From: Prillingera fragicola
Taxonomy: Eukaryota; Basidiomycota; Tremellomycetes; Trichosporonales; Trichosporonaceae
Direction: 5' to 3'
Length of the DNA stretch: 64,000 bases
Assembly: GCA_002335605.1 (NCBI GenBank)
Contig: BEDY01000002.1
Location: 2,046,001-2,110,000 of the forward strand
Under the pieces are notes generated by a model. It was given only the letters and a program-made list of their open reading frames with translations. It had not been told where the DNA came from and ran no database searches. The translations under genes were made by a program, and so were the position numbers. The first letter of the stretch is position 1; every line of letters begins with the position of its first letter. Of the stretch, positions 47,132 to 58,235 are shown in pieces.

Positions 47132-47983
47132 ATGTCTCTGCGCACTCTCACTCGTACTCCCCTCCTCCGACTGCCCTTAGCCAGTCTCACCCGATCCTTT
47201 ACAATGTCAGCCCCCGTCACCTCTCTCGCCACAGCAGCAATCGATCCAGCCGCGACAGAACAGACTGCCGGCGGCGTAAAGCTCACAGCCCACAACCAAT
47301 ACACCTCGCAACGCCTAGAGCGCGACGCACTCCCCACAGACCCACTGGCGCTCTTCCGCTCCTGGCTCGAGGACGCCCTCGCTCCACCCCTCGACAGCCC
47401 GTTCCCCGCCGTCCGTGAGCCCGAGGCAATGACGCTCTCCACGGCCACGCCGGCCGGCGTCCCCTCCTCCCGCACCGTCCTGCTCAAGGAAGTCGACGCA
47501 ACGGGCTTTGTCTTCTACACAAACTACAACTCGCGCAAGGGCAAGGAACTCACCGCCAACCCCCACGCAGCATTGAGCTTCCACTGGCGAGAAGTCATGC
47601 GCCAGGTCCGCGTCGTCGGCAACGTCGAAAAGGTGTCCCGTGAAGAAAGCGAGGCCTACTTTGCTTCCCGGCCAAGGGGGAGCCAGCTCGGTGCGTGGGC
47701 CAGCGCACAGTCGTCTGTCGTCGACGACGGTGCTCTCCCCCAGGGCGTCAAGGAGGCTGAGGCGCGCTTTGAGGGCAAAGAGGTAGCGTGTCCCGAGCAT
47801 TGGGGCGGGTTCCGTGTTGTTCCTATGTGAGTGCCCCACACGCTGTTCTGGCCATGACAGAGAGCTGACATCAGCAGCGAGGTCGAGTTTTGGGCGGGTC
47901 AGCCTAGTCGTCTCCACGACCGTTTCCGCTACGTGCGCCCCGAGGGAGCTACCGAGTGGACCGTTGACCGTCTGGCGCCATAG
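47132..47983 (+). CDS. PDX3: Pyridoxamine 5'-phosphate oxidase
   Basis: FMN-dependent oxidase converting pyridoxine/pyridoxamine 5'-phosphate to pyridoxal 5'-phosphate (vitamin B6 salvage). Two exons (47132-47826, 47878-47983) give 266 residues. Visible motifs: [33 protein letters not shown] (substrate and FMN site), [52 protein letters not shown], the C-terminal [17 protein letters not shown] with the PLP-binding Arg/His, and WTVDRLAP. The first 24 residues ([20 protein letters not shown] and on) are Arg-rich and acid-free, like a mitochondrial presequence. A second Met at 47204 would start the cytosolic form. The frame is also open up to 47000. Confidence 0.95.
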
Positions 47984-48247
47984 ACGCCGAGTCGACTTTG
48001 TGGCGTCCGGCCGTGTCCGGTCGCGTCCGGTGGAGGTGGGATAGGGGTGGTAGACAAGAGACACTGTAGGTGTTAGCACGTGTCATGTATGAGATCAGTG
48101 GATTATCATTAGGGGCATTCGGTGGGTACACGATGTGCATGGTACTCTACATACAGCGCGAGCGCTGCAGCCGCATAAGCGGCGCCTCTAAATAGTGATT
48201 CTCAAGTCTCAAACCAAGACGAACTCTCAAGCAAGCACCACCCGAGC

Positions 48248-50449
48248 CTACTCGTCGTCCGATGCCTGCTCCCGCAGCGCCTTTTCAACCTCACTCCTCC
48301 TCTGCTCGCGGACCTTGCGCTGGATCCGCATCCATCCGCCCAGGGGGGTAGCCTCGGGCTTGACGCCCTCGCAGAAACGCGCGAGCTCGGCACGGTCGCG
48401 CGGCGCAAAGCTGACGTTGCGGCGCTTGCCCTCGACCCAGACGCGGTTGGCTTCCAGCTTGTCGGCCAGGGCCTTGAGCGAGTTGGACACCTTGGGCGAG
48501 CCCGCGGTGCCGCGCTTAATGTGCCTGCGGATGGAGACCAAGACGGGGAGCGCGAGCTCGGGGAAGGCAATGTGGGTGGCGAGCTGGGCGTGGTACTCGC
48601 CCAGCAGGAAGACGAGCTCGTCGCCGAGCGTCTCCTGGTACACGCGGGTCTTGGGGTAGGCGGCCGGTGCGCGGATGACATAGGCCAAGTCGAGGGGCTT
48701 GAGGGTGGCCTTCTTTGGGTTGGCGCGGCGGAACTCGGCGCTGTCGAGGATCTCGAGGAGGAAGGGCGAAAGGGGAATGTAGACGTCGGTCAGGGCGACG
48801 AGGCGGATGAGCGACGAGAGAACGTGGAAGCGCAGAGGGAAGTAGCGCGACGACGGGAGGAGGCGGACCACACCAAGAGCAATCTGGGTGAGGGGGTAGA
48901 TGAGAGGGCGGAGAGGAGACTCGAGACCGCCGCGGGCGACCTGGGCCTCGACGCTGCACGCGCCGGCCAGGACCTGCGACCAGAAGTCGATCGAGTGGAC
49001 AAAGGCCCAGTTGTACACGGCACGGAAGGCCTGGCCGTCCTCGCCACCCTTGCCAGAAGTCGAGGTGCGGACGACATTGCGGACGTGAACAGCGAGCATG
49101 CGGATAAAGGTGAAGGCGTGCTGGTACGACAGCGCGGGGTCAAGCTGGAAGAGCTCGGACGCCGAGTTCTTCATCAAATTGAGCGAAGGGAGGGTGTGGA
49201 CCGAGGTGCTACGCATGGGAGGAAGGAGGGCCTTGTAAATGTTTTTCAAGCACACGTCCTTGATCGCCTCGTCGCCCATGACAAACATCTTGCGGACGGC
49301 AAGGAAAGCAGCGATACGGACACTGTCGCCGGCGCTGCTCCAGAGGTCAAGCATCGTCTTGAGGAACGCACGCAGGTGCTTGCGCGCTCCGAGAACCCAG
49401 GGGAGGAGCTTGGCGCTCTCCGCAACAGCAGTAGCGAGAAGACTGCCGGCATCGGCGTCGTCGTCGCCCGTGAGGGCGGAAGGAGTCGAGGGCAGCGACT
49501 TGATGAGGTGCAGGAGGGTGCTGAAGTGCGAGAGAATGGTGCGGTTCAGGTTGGCGGGCGCAGTCTTCTTGGCGGCCATCATCTTTATCCTGCCGTTGGG
49601 GAGAGTCTTGAAGGGAAGGTGCTGGGCAAGAACAACCGGGGTGAACTTGAGCGCAGTCACGACGAGCTTGTTGAAGACCTCGGCGCTGGGGATCAAGTAC
49701 TTGGACTCGAGACCCGCTCCCTGGTCGCCATCTTCCTCATTCATGTGCGCGGCAGCACGGAACGCCTGGAGCATCTTGCGGAGCGAACGAAGCGAGTGCT
49801 GCTTGATCATAGCCTCGCGCCACTGGCGCAGCATCTTCATGGTGACGGTAATCTTGACGGGAGCGTCCTCCTCGGCGTCCTCGTCCATCTCTTCATCGTC
49901 ATCCTCGGCGTCATCATCCTCGTCGTCGTCCTCGTCCATGGCGTCCGCGCGGCCCTTGCCCTTGCCAAACGAGAGCAGTCCAGGGTCCTCGGTCTGGAGA
50001 TGCTTGAAGAACTCGGGGTCCTTCTTCTCAAGGTCGGCCATAGCACGCGCCATAGCAGCCTCGTCAAACTCCTCGTCCTCCTGCTCGGCATCATCATCTT
50101 CCTCCTCGGCCTCCTCCTCAGTCTCCTCCTCGTCCTCGCTCAAGTCCTCAAGGTCGCTTCCCTCCTCGATGGGCACGTCAAGACCGCCCGCGCCAAACAG
50201 CTCGTCGACAGTCTTGGCAACGCCGCCGACCTTGCCGCCCTTGGGGAGACGGGGGCGACCATCAGAGTCCTCGTCGTCGCTATTCTCGGCAGTGTGCTCG
50301 GGGCGGGGTGCTCCGCGCTGGTGCTGGCGCTGCTGGACCTTTTCATCGTAGCGGCGCTGAGACTGCTGCTTATGGCGACGGTTCTTGATGGTCTCTGTGA
50401 GCTTGCCTGACGAGGCAAACTTCTTAAACTGCTTGCTTGCCTTGGGCAT
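48248..50449 (-). CDS. NOC2: Nucleolar complex protein 2
   Basis: 60S ribosome biogenesis factor that escorts pre-60S particles from nucleolus to nucleoplasm with NOC1 or NOC3. Intronless, 733 residues, close to the usual length. A basic N-terminus (MPKASKQFKKFASSGKL, KNRRHKQQSQRRYDEK) is followed by long acidic stretches (DLEDLSEDEEETEEEAEEED and another near residue 190), then the helical Noc2 domain: KMLRQWREAMIKQHSLRSLR, FKTLPNGRIKMMAAKKTA, WSSAGDSVRIAAFLAVRKMF, FVHSIDFWSQVLAGAC, PLRPLIYPLTQIALGVVRLL, SSRYFPLRFHVLSSLIRLV and IPLSPFLLEILDSAEF. It ends with basic/acidic sequence. The strand opposite carries a 629-codon open frame that I regard as a shadow. Confidence 0.96.
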   Translation of the reverse strand: MPKASKQFKKFASSGKLTETIKNRRHKQQSQRRYDEKVQQRQHQRGAPRPEHTAENSDDEDSDGRPRLPKGGKVGGVAKTVDELFGAGGLDVPIEEGSDLEDLSEDEEETEEEAEEEDDDAEQEDEEFDEAAMARAMADLEKKDPEFFKHLQTEDPGLLSFGKGKGRADAMDEDDDEDDDAEDDDEEMDEDAEEDAPVKITVTMKMLRQWREAMIKQHSLRSLRKMLQAFRAAAHMNEEDGDQGAGLESKYLIPSAEVFNKLVVTALKFTPVVLAQHLPFKTLPNGRIKMMAAKKTAPANLNRTILSHFSTLLHLIKSLPSTPSALTGDDDADAGSLLATAVAESAKLLPWVLGARKHLRAFLKTMLDLWSSAGDSVRIAAFLAVRKMFVMGDEAIKDVCLKNIYKALLPPMRSTSVHTLPSLNLMKNSASELFQLDPALSYQHAFTFIRMLAVHVRNVVRTSTSGKGGEDGQAFRAVYNWAFVHSIDFWSQVLAGACSVEAQVARGGLESPLRPLIYPLTQIALGVVRLLPSSRYFPLRFHVLSSLIRLVALTDVYIPLSPFLLEILDSAEFRRANPKKATLKPLDLAYVIRAPAAYPKTRVYQETLGDELVFLLGEYHAQLATHIAFPELALPVLVSIRRHIKRGTAGSPKVSNSLKALADKLEANRVWVEGKRRNVSFAPRDRAELARFCEGVKPEATPLGGWMRIQRKVREQRRSEVEKALREQASDDE

Positions 50450-51238
50450 TGTGGGCAGTGGCTGTGGTGGGATGGGGGAGTGAGTGGATGGACAACAACT
50501 TGCAGCAGCCAACGGTGCGTGGGTGCTGCATAATTCTGAAATCTTTGACAAGGTACCGGGGTCTCCACAACGACCAAACATTTTGATTCCGTCGGTGCCA
50601 CACTCATCTGGGTCATAACGCCGGACAGTCGTATGGTACGCTGTTGAGAGCTATGCATGCAATGTGGGTGAAGAATATGTCCATGAGTAGTCTACACCTT
50701 CTCTGAGGAGACATTTGCGTAACGGTCTATTGATGAGTAGATGCAGTGTTAGGACAGACTGACCACTGGCCGGTACGGTTGTAGGACCTCCACTTTGCCA
50801 CCAACAGAACCCGACCATGGTGAATGACGAGCTTCAGAGCAACAACAACATCATGCATGCATATTCTACCGCCCAGGTAGATGAGAGAAAGATGCTACAA
50901 GTGGGTAACTGATTGCAAAGATTGACGAAAAGAGTAAAAGTGTGGGCTTGAGCCCAGCTCGAACGATGCCTGTCAAGCCACGACGCGTGCCACTTTGCCA
51001 CTGACGAGGTCGAATGACAGCCACGTCATGGCCAGCCAAGTCCATCTCGGCCTGTTCAACATCAACAATCACTCTCAAGCAACACCCACTCTCCGCAACG
51101 CCTTTCACAAAAGAATAGGCATGCCAGTCACTCATTGAACACGTTCCAAAGCATTGCATAGCATCTTCGGCGCAAGGGGCATACCTCCTTCCGTCCGTCA
51201 TTTCCAACAGCGTTCACCCTTCTCGACAACACGCCACC
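50450..51238. promoter_or_regulatory. Divergent promoter region NOC2/HRD1
   Basis: 789 bp between two divergent start codons. Nothing specific recognised; a GGGCTTGAGCCC palindrome occurs at about 50943-50954. Confidence 0.4.
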
Positions 51239-53644
51239 ATGCCCGCCGTCCCGCGCCTCGCGGCGTACGGCCTCATCTCGACGCTCCTCGCAGGCGCAGT
51301 CGTAGGCAGCGCAATACATACCCGCGCAAACTTCTTTGCGGCTGCAGTCTCTGTGGGGCGCAGCACCGGCTCTCTGCTCGTGCGTCTGCTGCTCGTGACG
51401 TTGCTGACATCTTAGGTGCTGGCCAACTTTGTCATCTCAATAGCAATCCACATTGGCGTGGGTTTCAAGCGCATGTTCTTTGGCGAGCTGCGCCCCATAG
51501 AATATGAGGTGGGTGTTGTGCGCTCGCGTGCGTAGTCGGCGGTGCTGACGTATCAGCACATGTTCGAGCGCTTGTGGATATTTCTCACAGAATCGCTGCT
51601 TGCGCTTACGATCTTTCGGTAAGCTGCTCGTGATCTGACACGACTAACTTGCAGTGGGAAATTCACCATTACACTGGGGCTCTTGTACGGCATGCTCGTG
51701 TTCCTCAAGTGTTTCCACTGGATCACGGCCGATCGCGTCGACTACGTGCGTTTGCCTGTGGAAGCGAGCACTGACGCCCCAGCTCGACCAGATTCCTCCA
51801 CCAGGCCCCCCACGCAACTTTCACATCCGCATTCTTATCGTGACGACCCTGCTCACAATCATGGACGTGGCGCTATTCGCGTATGCTGCCGAGTCGATAG
51901 TGCTGCATGGCGTGTCGGCCATGGTGCTGTTCGCATCCGAGTTTGCAATCCTGCTCGCAGCAGTCGCGGGAACATGGGCGCGCTACGGTGTTGCGGTCAT
52001 GGACCTGCGCCGCGCCCAGGGGCGTGCCGACGCGCCCCCGTGGGAACAGAAGAGCATGTACCTGTTCTACATCGACCTTGCAGTCGGTGAGTTACCCAAA
52101 CAGCACAACTGGGGCTGACGGCAGACTTCTCAAAGCTCTTCATCTACCTCATCTTCTTCACTGTCATTCTTCTCAACTTTGGCCTCCCACTCCACATTCT
52201 GCGCGATGTCTACATGACCCTCCGCAGCTTCTTGGCCCGCGGCGCCGACTTGGTCCGCTACCGCCGCGCCACCCGCAACATGGACGAGCTGTACCCCGAC
52301 GCGACAGCCGAAGAGCTCGATCGCCAGGGCGACCGTACCTGCATTATCTGTCGCGAGGAGATGATCGCGCGTGGCCAGGAGCCGGCTCAGGCAGAGGAGG
52401 GCGAACAGGGTGGAGAAGACACCGAGCCTCGGGAGCTGAACACAGAAGGTCCCAATGAGACACCGAAGAAGCTCTCGTGCGGCCACATCTTCCACTTCCA
52501 CTGCCTCCGCTCGTGGCTCGAGCGTCAACAGAGCTGCCCCACTTGTAGGCGGGACGTATTCCAGACCCAGCCACAGCCACGGCCCACCCCCAACATGGAC
52601 GCAAACCGGGACGCTGCACTTGCCGCTGTCGCGCAGCAGGCCGGTCTCAACCGAGCCGAGTTTGAGGAGTACTTCCGCATGCCCCCCGTAAACGGCGACG
52701 CACCGATGCCTCCTCCAGCAGCAATGCCCGAACCAGGAGCAGTTCCCGGAGGAGCTGCCCCTGAACACCCTCGCGCAGCGTCCGCACCGCCAGCCCCAGC
52801 GCACAATCCAGCCGACGCCGAGATCCAGCGCTCAATCTGGGGGGCACCCATCGTCCCGGGTCGCTTCCACGCGCCTGCTCTCGGAGCAGCGCCACGCTGG
52901 CCTGAAGCAATGTCGCGCACGCATACGCCTATCGCGGCTGGTCCCTCGGCGCCAGCATCAGGTATCGCCAGCGGCACGACCACGCCTTTCTTCTCCCAAG
53001 CCCCGCCCGTGTTCACCCTCCCCGGGCAAAGGCATGGCGAGCAGATCCCGGAAAGCGCCGTGCCGGACGCGCATGGCGTCCGCCGCGAGGAGCAGACAGA
53101 GGAAGTAATCGTGGAGGCTGGTAACGAGACCGAGTCGGACAACGACGACAACGTACCGCTGGCAGTAAGCCGCGAAGCCTCACGAGAAGCTGCGGCTGCG
53201 GCCGCGCTGCGTCGACTCGGCATGTCTAGCTCTGGCGCCGGACCAACGAGGGAAGAAAAGGGCAAGGCGCCCGTTCGCGACGCGCCACCACCACCCGCGC
53301 TTGCGCCGATTCCAGTGGATGACTTCGAAGCGCAGCCAACACACCGAGCAGTCCTCACGCCAGTCGGCTTTGGCCGGGGCACATCCATGCCCGTCCCGCT
53401 TGCTACGCGCGCCGAGCTGCCGCGCACGCCCGAGGCAGCGCGGGCGGCACTCGATGCACGTCTCGCTGCGCTGCGGGGTGTGGACGAGGTGGTCTGGGGG
53501 CTTGTGGGTGAGTTGAGCCGGTTGAAGAGTGCTTGGGAGGTCGAGGACGGTGTTGGTGTGGCGGGCGCATCGCCTGGGGCTGCTGCATCTGCGCAGGCCC
53601 CTGCGCAGCCTGTTGAGGGAGAGGGGAGGGTTGAGGAGTCATGA
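51239..53644 (+). CDS. HRD1: ERAD E3 ubiquitin ligase HRD1 (synoviolin)
   Basis: ER-membrane RING-H2 ligase and retrotranslocation channel. Six exons (51239-51379, 51416-51508, 51557-51618, 51655-51745, 51783-52086, 52125-53644) total 736 residues. Multiple hydrophobic segments fill the first 290 residues, including GVGFKRMFFGELRPIEYEHM, LYGMLVFLKCFHWITADRVD and FNFHIR-type loop RNFHIRILIVTTLLTIMDVA. The RING is CIICREEM ... LSCGHIFHFHCLRSWLERQQ, SCPTCRRDVF. Between the first Cys pair and the CGH there are 42 residues, with an acidic Gln/Glu insert. The long C-terminal tail is Pro/Ala-rich and probably disordered, as in other HRD1 proteins. Its 3' end faces OPI10 with 133 bp between stop codons. 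Confidence 0.95.
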
Positions 53645-53777
53645 TGCATTTATACGGCATTAGGTGTCTATGTATCCTAGATGTCTGTGATCTCGAGCAA
53701 CGGAGCATTAGGCACGCAGCGAGATGAGGCGAGAACGCGTCTCAGACAAACAAGGCAAGGGTTGGAAGGAGGGAGGA

Positions 53778-54744
53778 CTAGTCCTGGCGATCAAGGAAGG
53801 ACGCGCCCCTGTCGTTCTCAATCTTGCGCGTAAAGTTGTCGTACCAGCGCTGGAAGACTGAGAGTGGGATGGGTGTCTCGGGGCTGCAGTGTTAGTTGCT
53901 GCCGCATGAAAGTGGGGACGTACGTGAGGGTCACATCGCCGCCAAACGAGTGCAAGTAGTTGAACAGCTGCAGGCGAGTGTCAGCAGAGAATGTCGCACG
54001 GCAGTCGGCCCAGACGCACATTCTTGACAATCTTCTCGGCAACCTTTGCAATGTCAACTTTCCCAGCGACCTCCTTTCCACTAGCGGCAGCTGCGACGGG
54101 GACGACGGCGCTCTTGAGCCCCGCAGCAAGGGACTCGACGGCCGACAGCGGGGCAATCTCAATACCCAGCTGGGCTGGCGCCGAGGCCTGGCCCGGTGCT
54201 GCGCCCGCCGGGAGGTGGGGGCGGACTTTGTAGATTGAAGAGGGGCGGGCGTTTGTCAACCTGTGAGATCAATGCGTGGCCGAGTTGGAGAGACAGCGAG
54301 GACGGAGCTGGGTGCTGGGGCAGAGGGAGGAGGAGGGGACTCACGTGCCGAGGGGGAAGTACTCTCCACCAGGCCAGGCAAAGTGGACAGTCGCGCCATA
54401 GCCTTCCGGGAAGGGGACTGAGGTGTTAGCGTTGAGCGACTCGAACAGAGATCAAGCGAGCAACAAGGCTAGAAGACAGCAGAGAGGCGTCGGCCAGCGC
54501 CTGGGCCGCGCCCTCAGCAGCGCTATTGGGACTCACCAGTGCCGAGGAGAAATACAGTCAGATGGTTGATCTCATAAGGCTGCTCGAGGGGAAAGACAAA
54601 GTGGGTCTCGTCGCTGCTCGTCAGTAACCCTTCTCCTGCGTGGATCATGCGCACATCTGCTGCAGATTCGTCTGCCTGATACGTCAGCTTTGCAATGAGC
54701 AAGAGCACTTACACTAGTCGACCAGCAACGATTGCGCCGAACAT
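53778..54744 (-). CDS. OPI10: OPI10/Hikeshi family protein (Hsp70 nuclear import carrier)
   Basis: Hikeshi carries Hsp70 into the nucleus during heat stress; the yeast homologue OPI10 affects inositol-linked phospholipid regulation. Exon 1 is 54744-54713, exon 2 is a 21-nt microexon (54675-54655), followed by about four more. The spliced N-terminus reads MFGAIVAGRLVQTNLQQIDE then THFVFPLEQPYEINHLTVFL, LGTVPFPEGYGATVHFAWPG, matching the family core. Then come NARPSSIYKVRP, an Ala-rich linker with AQLGIEIAPLSAVESLAAGL, and the C-terminal FQRWYDNFTRKIENDRGASF. Without the microexon splice the frame would hit a stop within a few codons, which supports the model. Confidence 0.92.
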
Positions 54745-54992
54745 TGTGTGTCGTGTTTGTTGTTGAGCAGGAGAGGAGTGTGATGAGTGAACGGACAGAG
54801 GATGCCGAGTCGTTCATCTCCGGCCTCCACTTCGCGTGTCACATGTGGCAGCCAGCGTTGTTGACATACGCGCCCACCACACTACTGCCTCCCTGCACGG
54901 CCTGCACCCCTATGTGCACGACTGCACAAGAGTACGGAAAGGAAATGCAGACAGATACAATGCACAATCTATACTCTAATGCACAACAATGG

Positions 54993-57423
54993 CTAATCCC
55001 AATCTTCAATATCATCCTCCTCCAACCACCCCACTGTCCGCTCTGGAGCCTCATCAACATCCATGGGCACCCACGCCTCGCCAGCAACACTCCCCATGCC
55101 GTCCTCACCCGCGAGTTCAGCATCCACACCATCGTCCTCGGCCTCGTCGCGTTCCGTCAACTCGAACCCCGGCCACGAACCAGAGGGGTTGAGAAGCAAC
55201 CCCGACGCGGACGCAGGGAGCAACTGCCGCCTGGCCGCTTGCTGGATCTTGAGCACCATCGGCACCATCTCCCCGGCTAGCACGGTCTGGGTTGGCATGC
55301 CGCCCCACGGCACACCGTCCTCTTCCTCCACCGTGCCGTCCGCCAGCGCCACGCTCGCGGTCACTGCACGTTTGGCCAAGAACCCGGCTGCAGCGTCCAG
55401 GACGGAGGCATTCTCGCGTTCTGTGCGATAGCTCTCGAAAAACTGGGGTTTGACCACCTTTTGCGACTTGCGGGGTACAGGCGAAGGTAGTGCCATCAAT
55501 GTCCCCCGCACAGTCATGTGCAGGGCATAGGCAATAGCCTGTGGCGAGGACTGCCAGATATCGTCATCAGTGCGCATGAGGTCGGCCGCGCAAAAGTCGT
55601 CCAACAACAAACTCATCTGGTCGATATCGGTTGTGAAAGAGGAGACGTTGTGGTGGACCCAGAGCGCGAATGTCGAGGCGTCGATAGGAATCGTGGGAAT
55701 AAAGGTTTCCATTTGGACCATGGAGGTGCGGCGTTCAAACTCGTGCAGGTGCGAGGGCAAGGGATCAGGAGTGGGAATGCGCTTGATGGTTTCAATGTCT
55801 TCCTGGTCATCATGGTCTGTCGCCGGGTCGCCTAGGCGTTTGTTGTAAAACACCTTGCCAAGTGCGTGAAAGAGACCGAGCGATTGTTCGCGCCGCGAGA
55901 CTGCGTCGAGCGTCGCACGGATATCTTCGCTCACGTCGATGGTGGCGCCTTTACCTCCCCTGCTCCCCCGGCCTGTGGCCTTGACGCGCGGCGCCTTTGC
56001 TTTCTTTGACGAAGAAACAAAACGCGCCTTGTCGCCGGTACAGAGAAGCTGCATTGAGTTGATCGCCGACCGCAAGTCGCCTTTGCACGAAACAGCAATG
56101 AGTTGCACCGCGCCGGCCGACGGGCGGTGAGCTGAGTCCACTGCCAGCGAGAGCACTCGGTTAATTGCTTTCGTGAGAAATGTGTGCGCCAGAGGCAAAA
56201 AGCTGTCGTCAGTCCCGTTGCTACGTGTCGACTTACTCAATCTCCGTACACCACGGCCCATCCTTGACCTCTCGTCCGACAACTTCCATGAGCCCCTGAT
56301 GCCCGCCACGCTCGCGATCCATCCAGCTTTCCTCTGCACGCCCACCTGACCCAGCATCAGAGTGGACAATGATCAGCGGACAGCTGGCCGTGCTGAAGCT
56401 CTTGCAGAAACTCTGCAGTGCTTCGTGAAATGCCGCACGGGTGGGCAGGTGGCCGATATTCGGCAAGGAGGTCATGAGCAGCGTCCTTGGACGTTGAGGT
56501 GTCGCCGACGACGATCCAGAAGCCATGCTGAGCGCGGGATACGCGTGCCGTGATAGAAAGCCTGAGAGTTTGGATATGGCCGACTCGTGCTCGAACCCGC
56601 CACCCAGGCTGCGTTCCTCCACAGTGTCGCTCCACTCGACGAGCTCAATCCCCATCTCAGCGGCTAGGAGGCGGACTGTGGTCGTCTTGCCGATTCCGGC
56701 AGGTCCAGTGACTAGCAGTACACGCTGTCGTCAGCATAGCCCACAGCAGAGGGGCATACCTTGTATTTGCGACTCCTCTCCCTGGCAGCCGGCGGTGGCG
56801 GATGTCGCGAGCTCCGTGCTGCTTCAGACATGCCGTACACGGCCTCGTGCAGCCATTCGCGCACTTTCGTAACCCGCGCTTTTCCCGGTGCAAGCTCGGC
56901 CTGTCGGAGTCAGCTCCGGTCTCGAAGCGATACACACCTCAGTCGTTGGGCCGTAGAGCTCGGTCCACATTGCTGCTGCTATTGAAACCGTGGCTATCAA
57001 TCAGCAAGCCTCCCACGGGTGATATCTTACACTCTAGTCCGCGTTTCCGGCGCACGGGAGGCGTGTCCTCGTCATCACTGTCGATAATCTCCACAACCTC
57101 CACCTCATCAGCCTTCTTGGCCTTCCCCTTGCCCTTGTCGGCCGTCAGAGCAGGAGCACTCTTCGTGGCGCCAAGCTTGGTGGGCAACGCGGGTGGGGGC
57201 ATGCGTTCGCTTTCATTGTCTGTACTCCGCCTTTTCGGCGCTGGCACCGTGCTGGACGAAGACGAGGACCGCGCAAAACTCAACATGGGCTGGAACTGCT
57301 TGTCAGCTGGACGGATTGAGGTGGACTTACCGAGCTCAAGCTGCTGAGCTTTTTAGCCGGCGTTTTCGAATTGCTCTTGGCCTTTTTCCGCTGCGGCGAG
57401 ATGCCACTGCCCTTTGGTGGCAT
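54993..57423 (-). CDS. RAD17: RAD17/RAD24 checkpoint clamp loader
   Basis: Large subunit that, with RFC2-5, loads the 9-1-1 clamp at damaged DNA. About six exons. The head MPPKGSGISPQRKKAKSNSK and a Ser/acidic linker (EIIDSDDEDTP) precede AAMWTELYGPTTEAELAPGK, KVREWLHEAVYG and the Walker A LLVTGPAGIGKTTTVRLLA. Then VEWSDTVEE, a Ser-rich loop, and LIIVHSDAG in the position where Rad17 has its Walker-B-like region. AINRVLSLA, GDLRSAINSMQLLC (sensor 2-like Arg) and REQSLGLFHALGKVFYNKR follow, all typical of Rad17. The C-terminus is acidic and ends LEEDDIEDWD. Short introns interrupt the first 2 kb; the last exon is long. The start is 240 bp from the divergent KSH1 start. Confidence 0.94.
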
Positions 57424-57663
57424 TGCGGGCCAGAGACTGCAACAGTTGATGGTTCTAAGATGACTTTGTGCAGTTGACGTATGATGAGGATCGCTTCACA
57501 ACAAGTGCGGGGTAGCGGGAGTATTTCCACGTGGGCTCGCGTGGTATGGTGGCGACCCATTTGAAGTCGTGTTCATGACCGCGAACACGTCTATCGTTCT
57601 ACACATTAACAACTACCCTCGGGCTTCCAATTACGCGTACGAAAGGAGACAAGGAGAGCCGTC
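57424..57663. promoter_or_regulatory. Compact divergent promoter RAD17/KSH1
   Basis: 240 bp carry both promoters and leaders. No TATA box or named site is evident. Confidence 0.5.
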
Positions 57664-58235
57664 ATGGTGAGCTTACAAGTGTCAGAGTGGGAGCTAACAA
57701 CGTAGTCTGCCTTGTTCAACTTCCAGTCCTTGTTGCTTGTCTTTCTCCTTTTGATCTGCACTTGCACCTACATCCGTGGTGTTGCGCCTGGGCTTGTGGA
57801 TCGTAATAAGACTGGGTGAGTCTGTCGCGAGTGTGGGAGGGTATCTGGCGATTGTTGGGACGGCTGCTGGGGCTGCATGATGGAAAACGGCAGCGACCGC
57901 GTACATGAGCGCGGAGCAACTGGCTAGCCTCCACTTGGCGCTTCGATGGGCTTCCGACACGACACCCTTGTCATATTGGTAAATGCGGTAGGAAGCACGT
58001 CGTCGTGTTCTTCTAAGCGATCCAGGTGGAGCGGCCACCAGCCATCCTCATCGCAAGAGAAGCCATCTCGCAACGCGGACCGCTCATCCTCCACCAATGA
58101 CGACCAAAGACTGACACACCCAGCTTCCTCGGTATTTTCTTCATCTGCGCAAGGATAGGAGAGCGACTCTCGCCCTACGTCTCGCTAGCGTGCTTTATCA
58201 TGGCGGGCATGCACCTGATCGAGCTGGGCAAGTAA
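57664..58235 (+). CDS. KSH1: Kish (KSH1/TMEM167) secretory-pathway protein
   Basis: Tiny conserved membrane protein needed in the early secretory pathway (Golgi). Exon 1 is only the ATG (57664-57666), followed by a 39-nt intron. Exon 2 (57706-57815) encodes [37 protein letters not shown], and exon 3 (58124-58235) encodes [36 protein letters not shown]. The total is 74 residues, the normal length, with two TM helices and the family's GxxWKxARIGER-like loop (here [15 protein letters not shown]). The second intron (308 nt) is far longer than usual here. No single open frame covers the protein, so it is easily missed. Confidence 0.95.

Noticed and set aside
48521..50410. Plus-strand open frame of 629 codons
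   Set aside because: Exact antisense shadow of NOC2, with the same codon-bias explanation; the hydrophobic Val/Leu/Ile runs mirror the acidic codons of NOC2.
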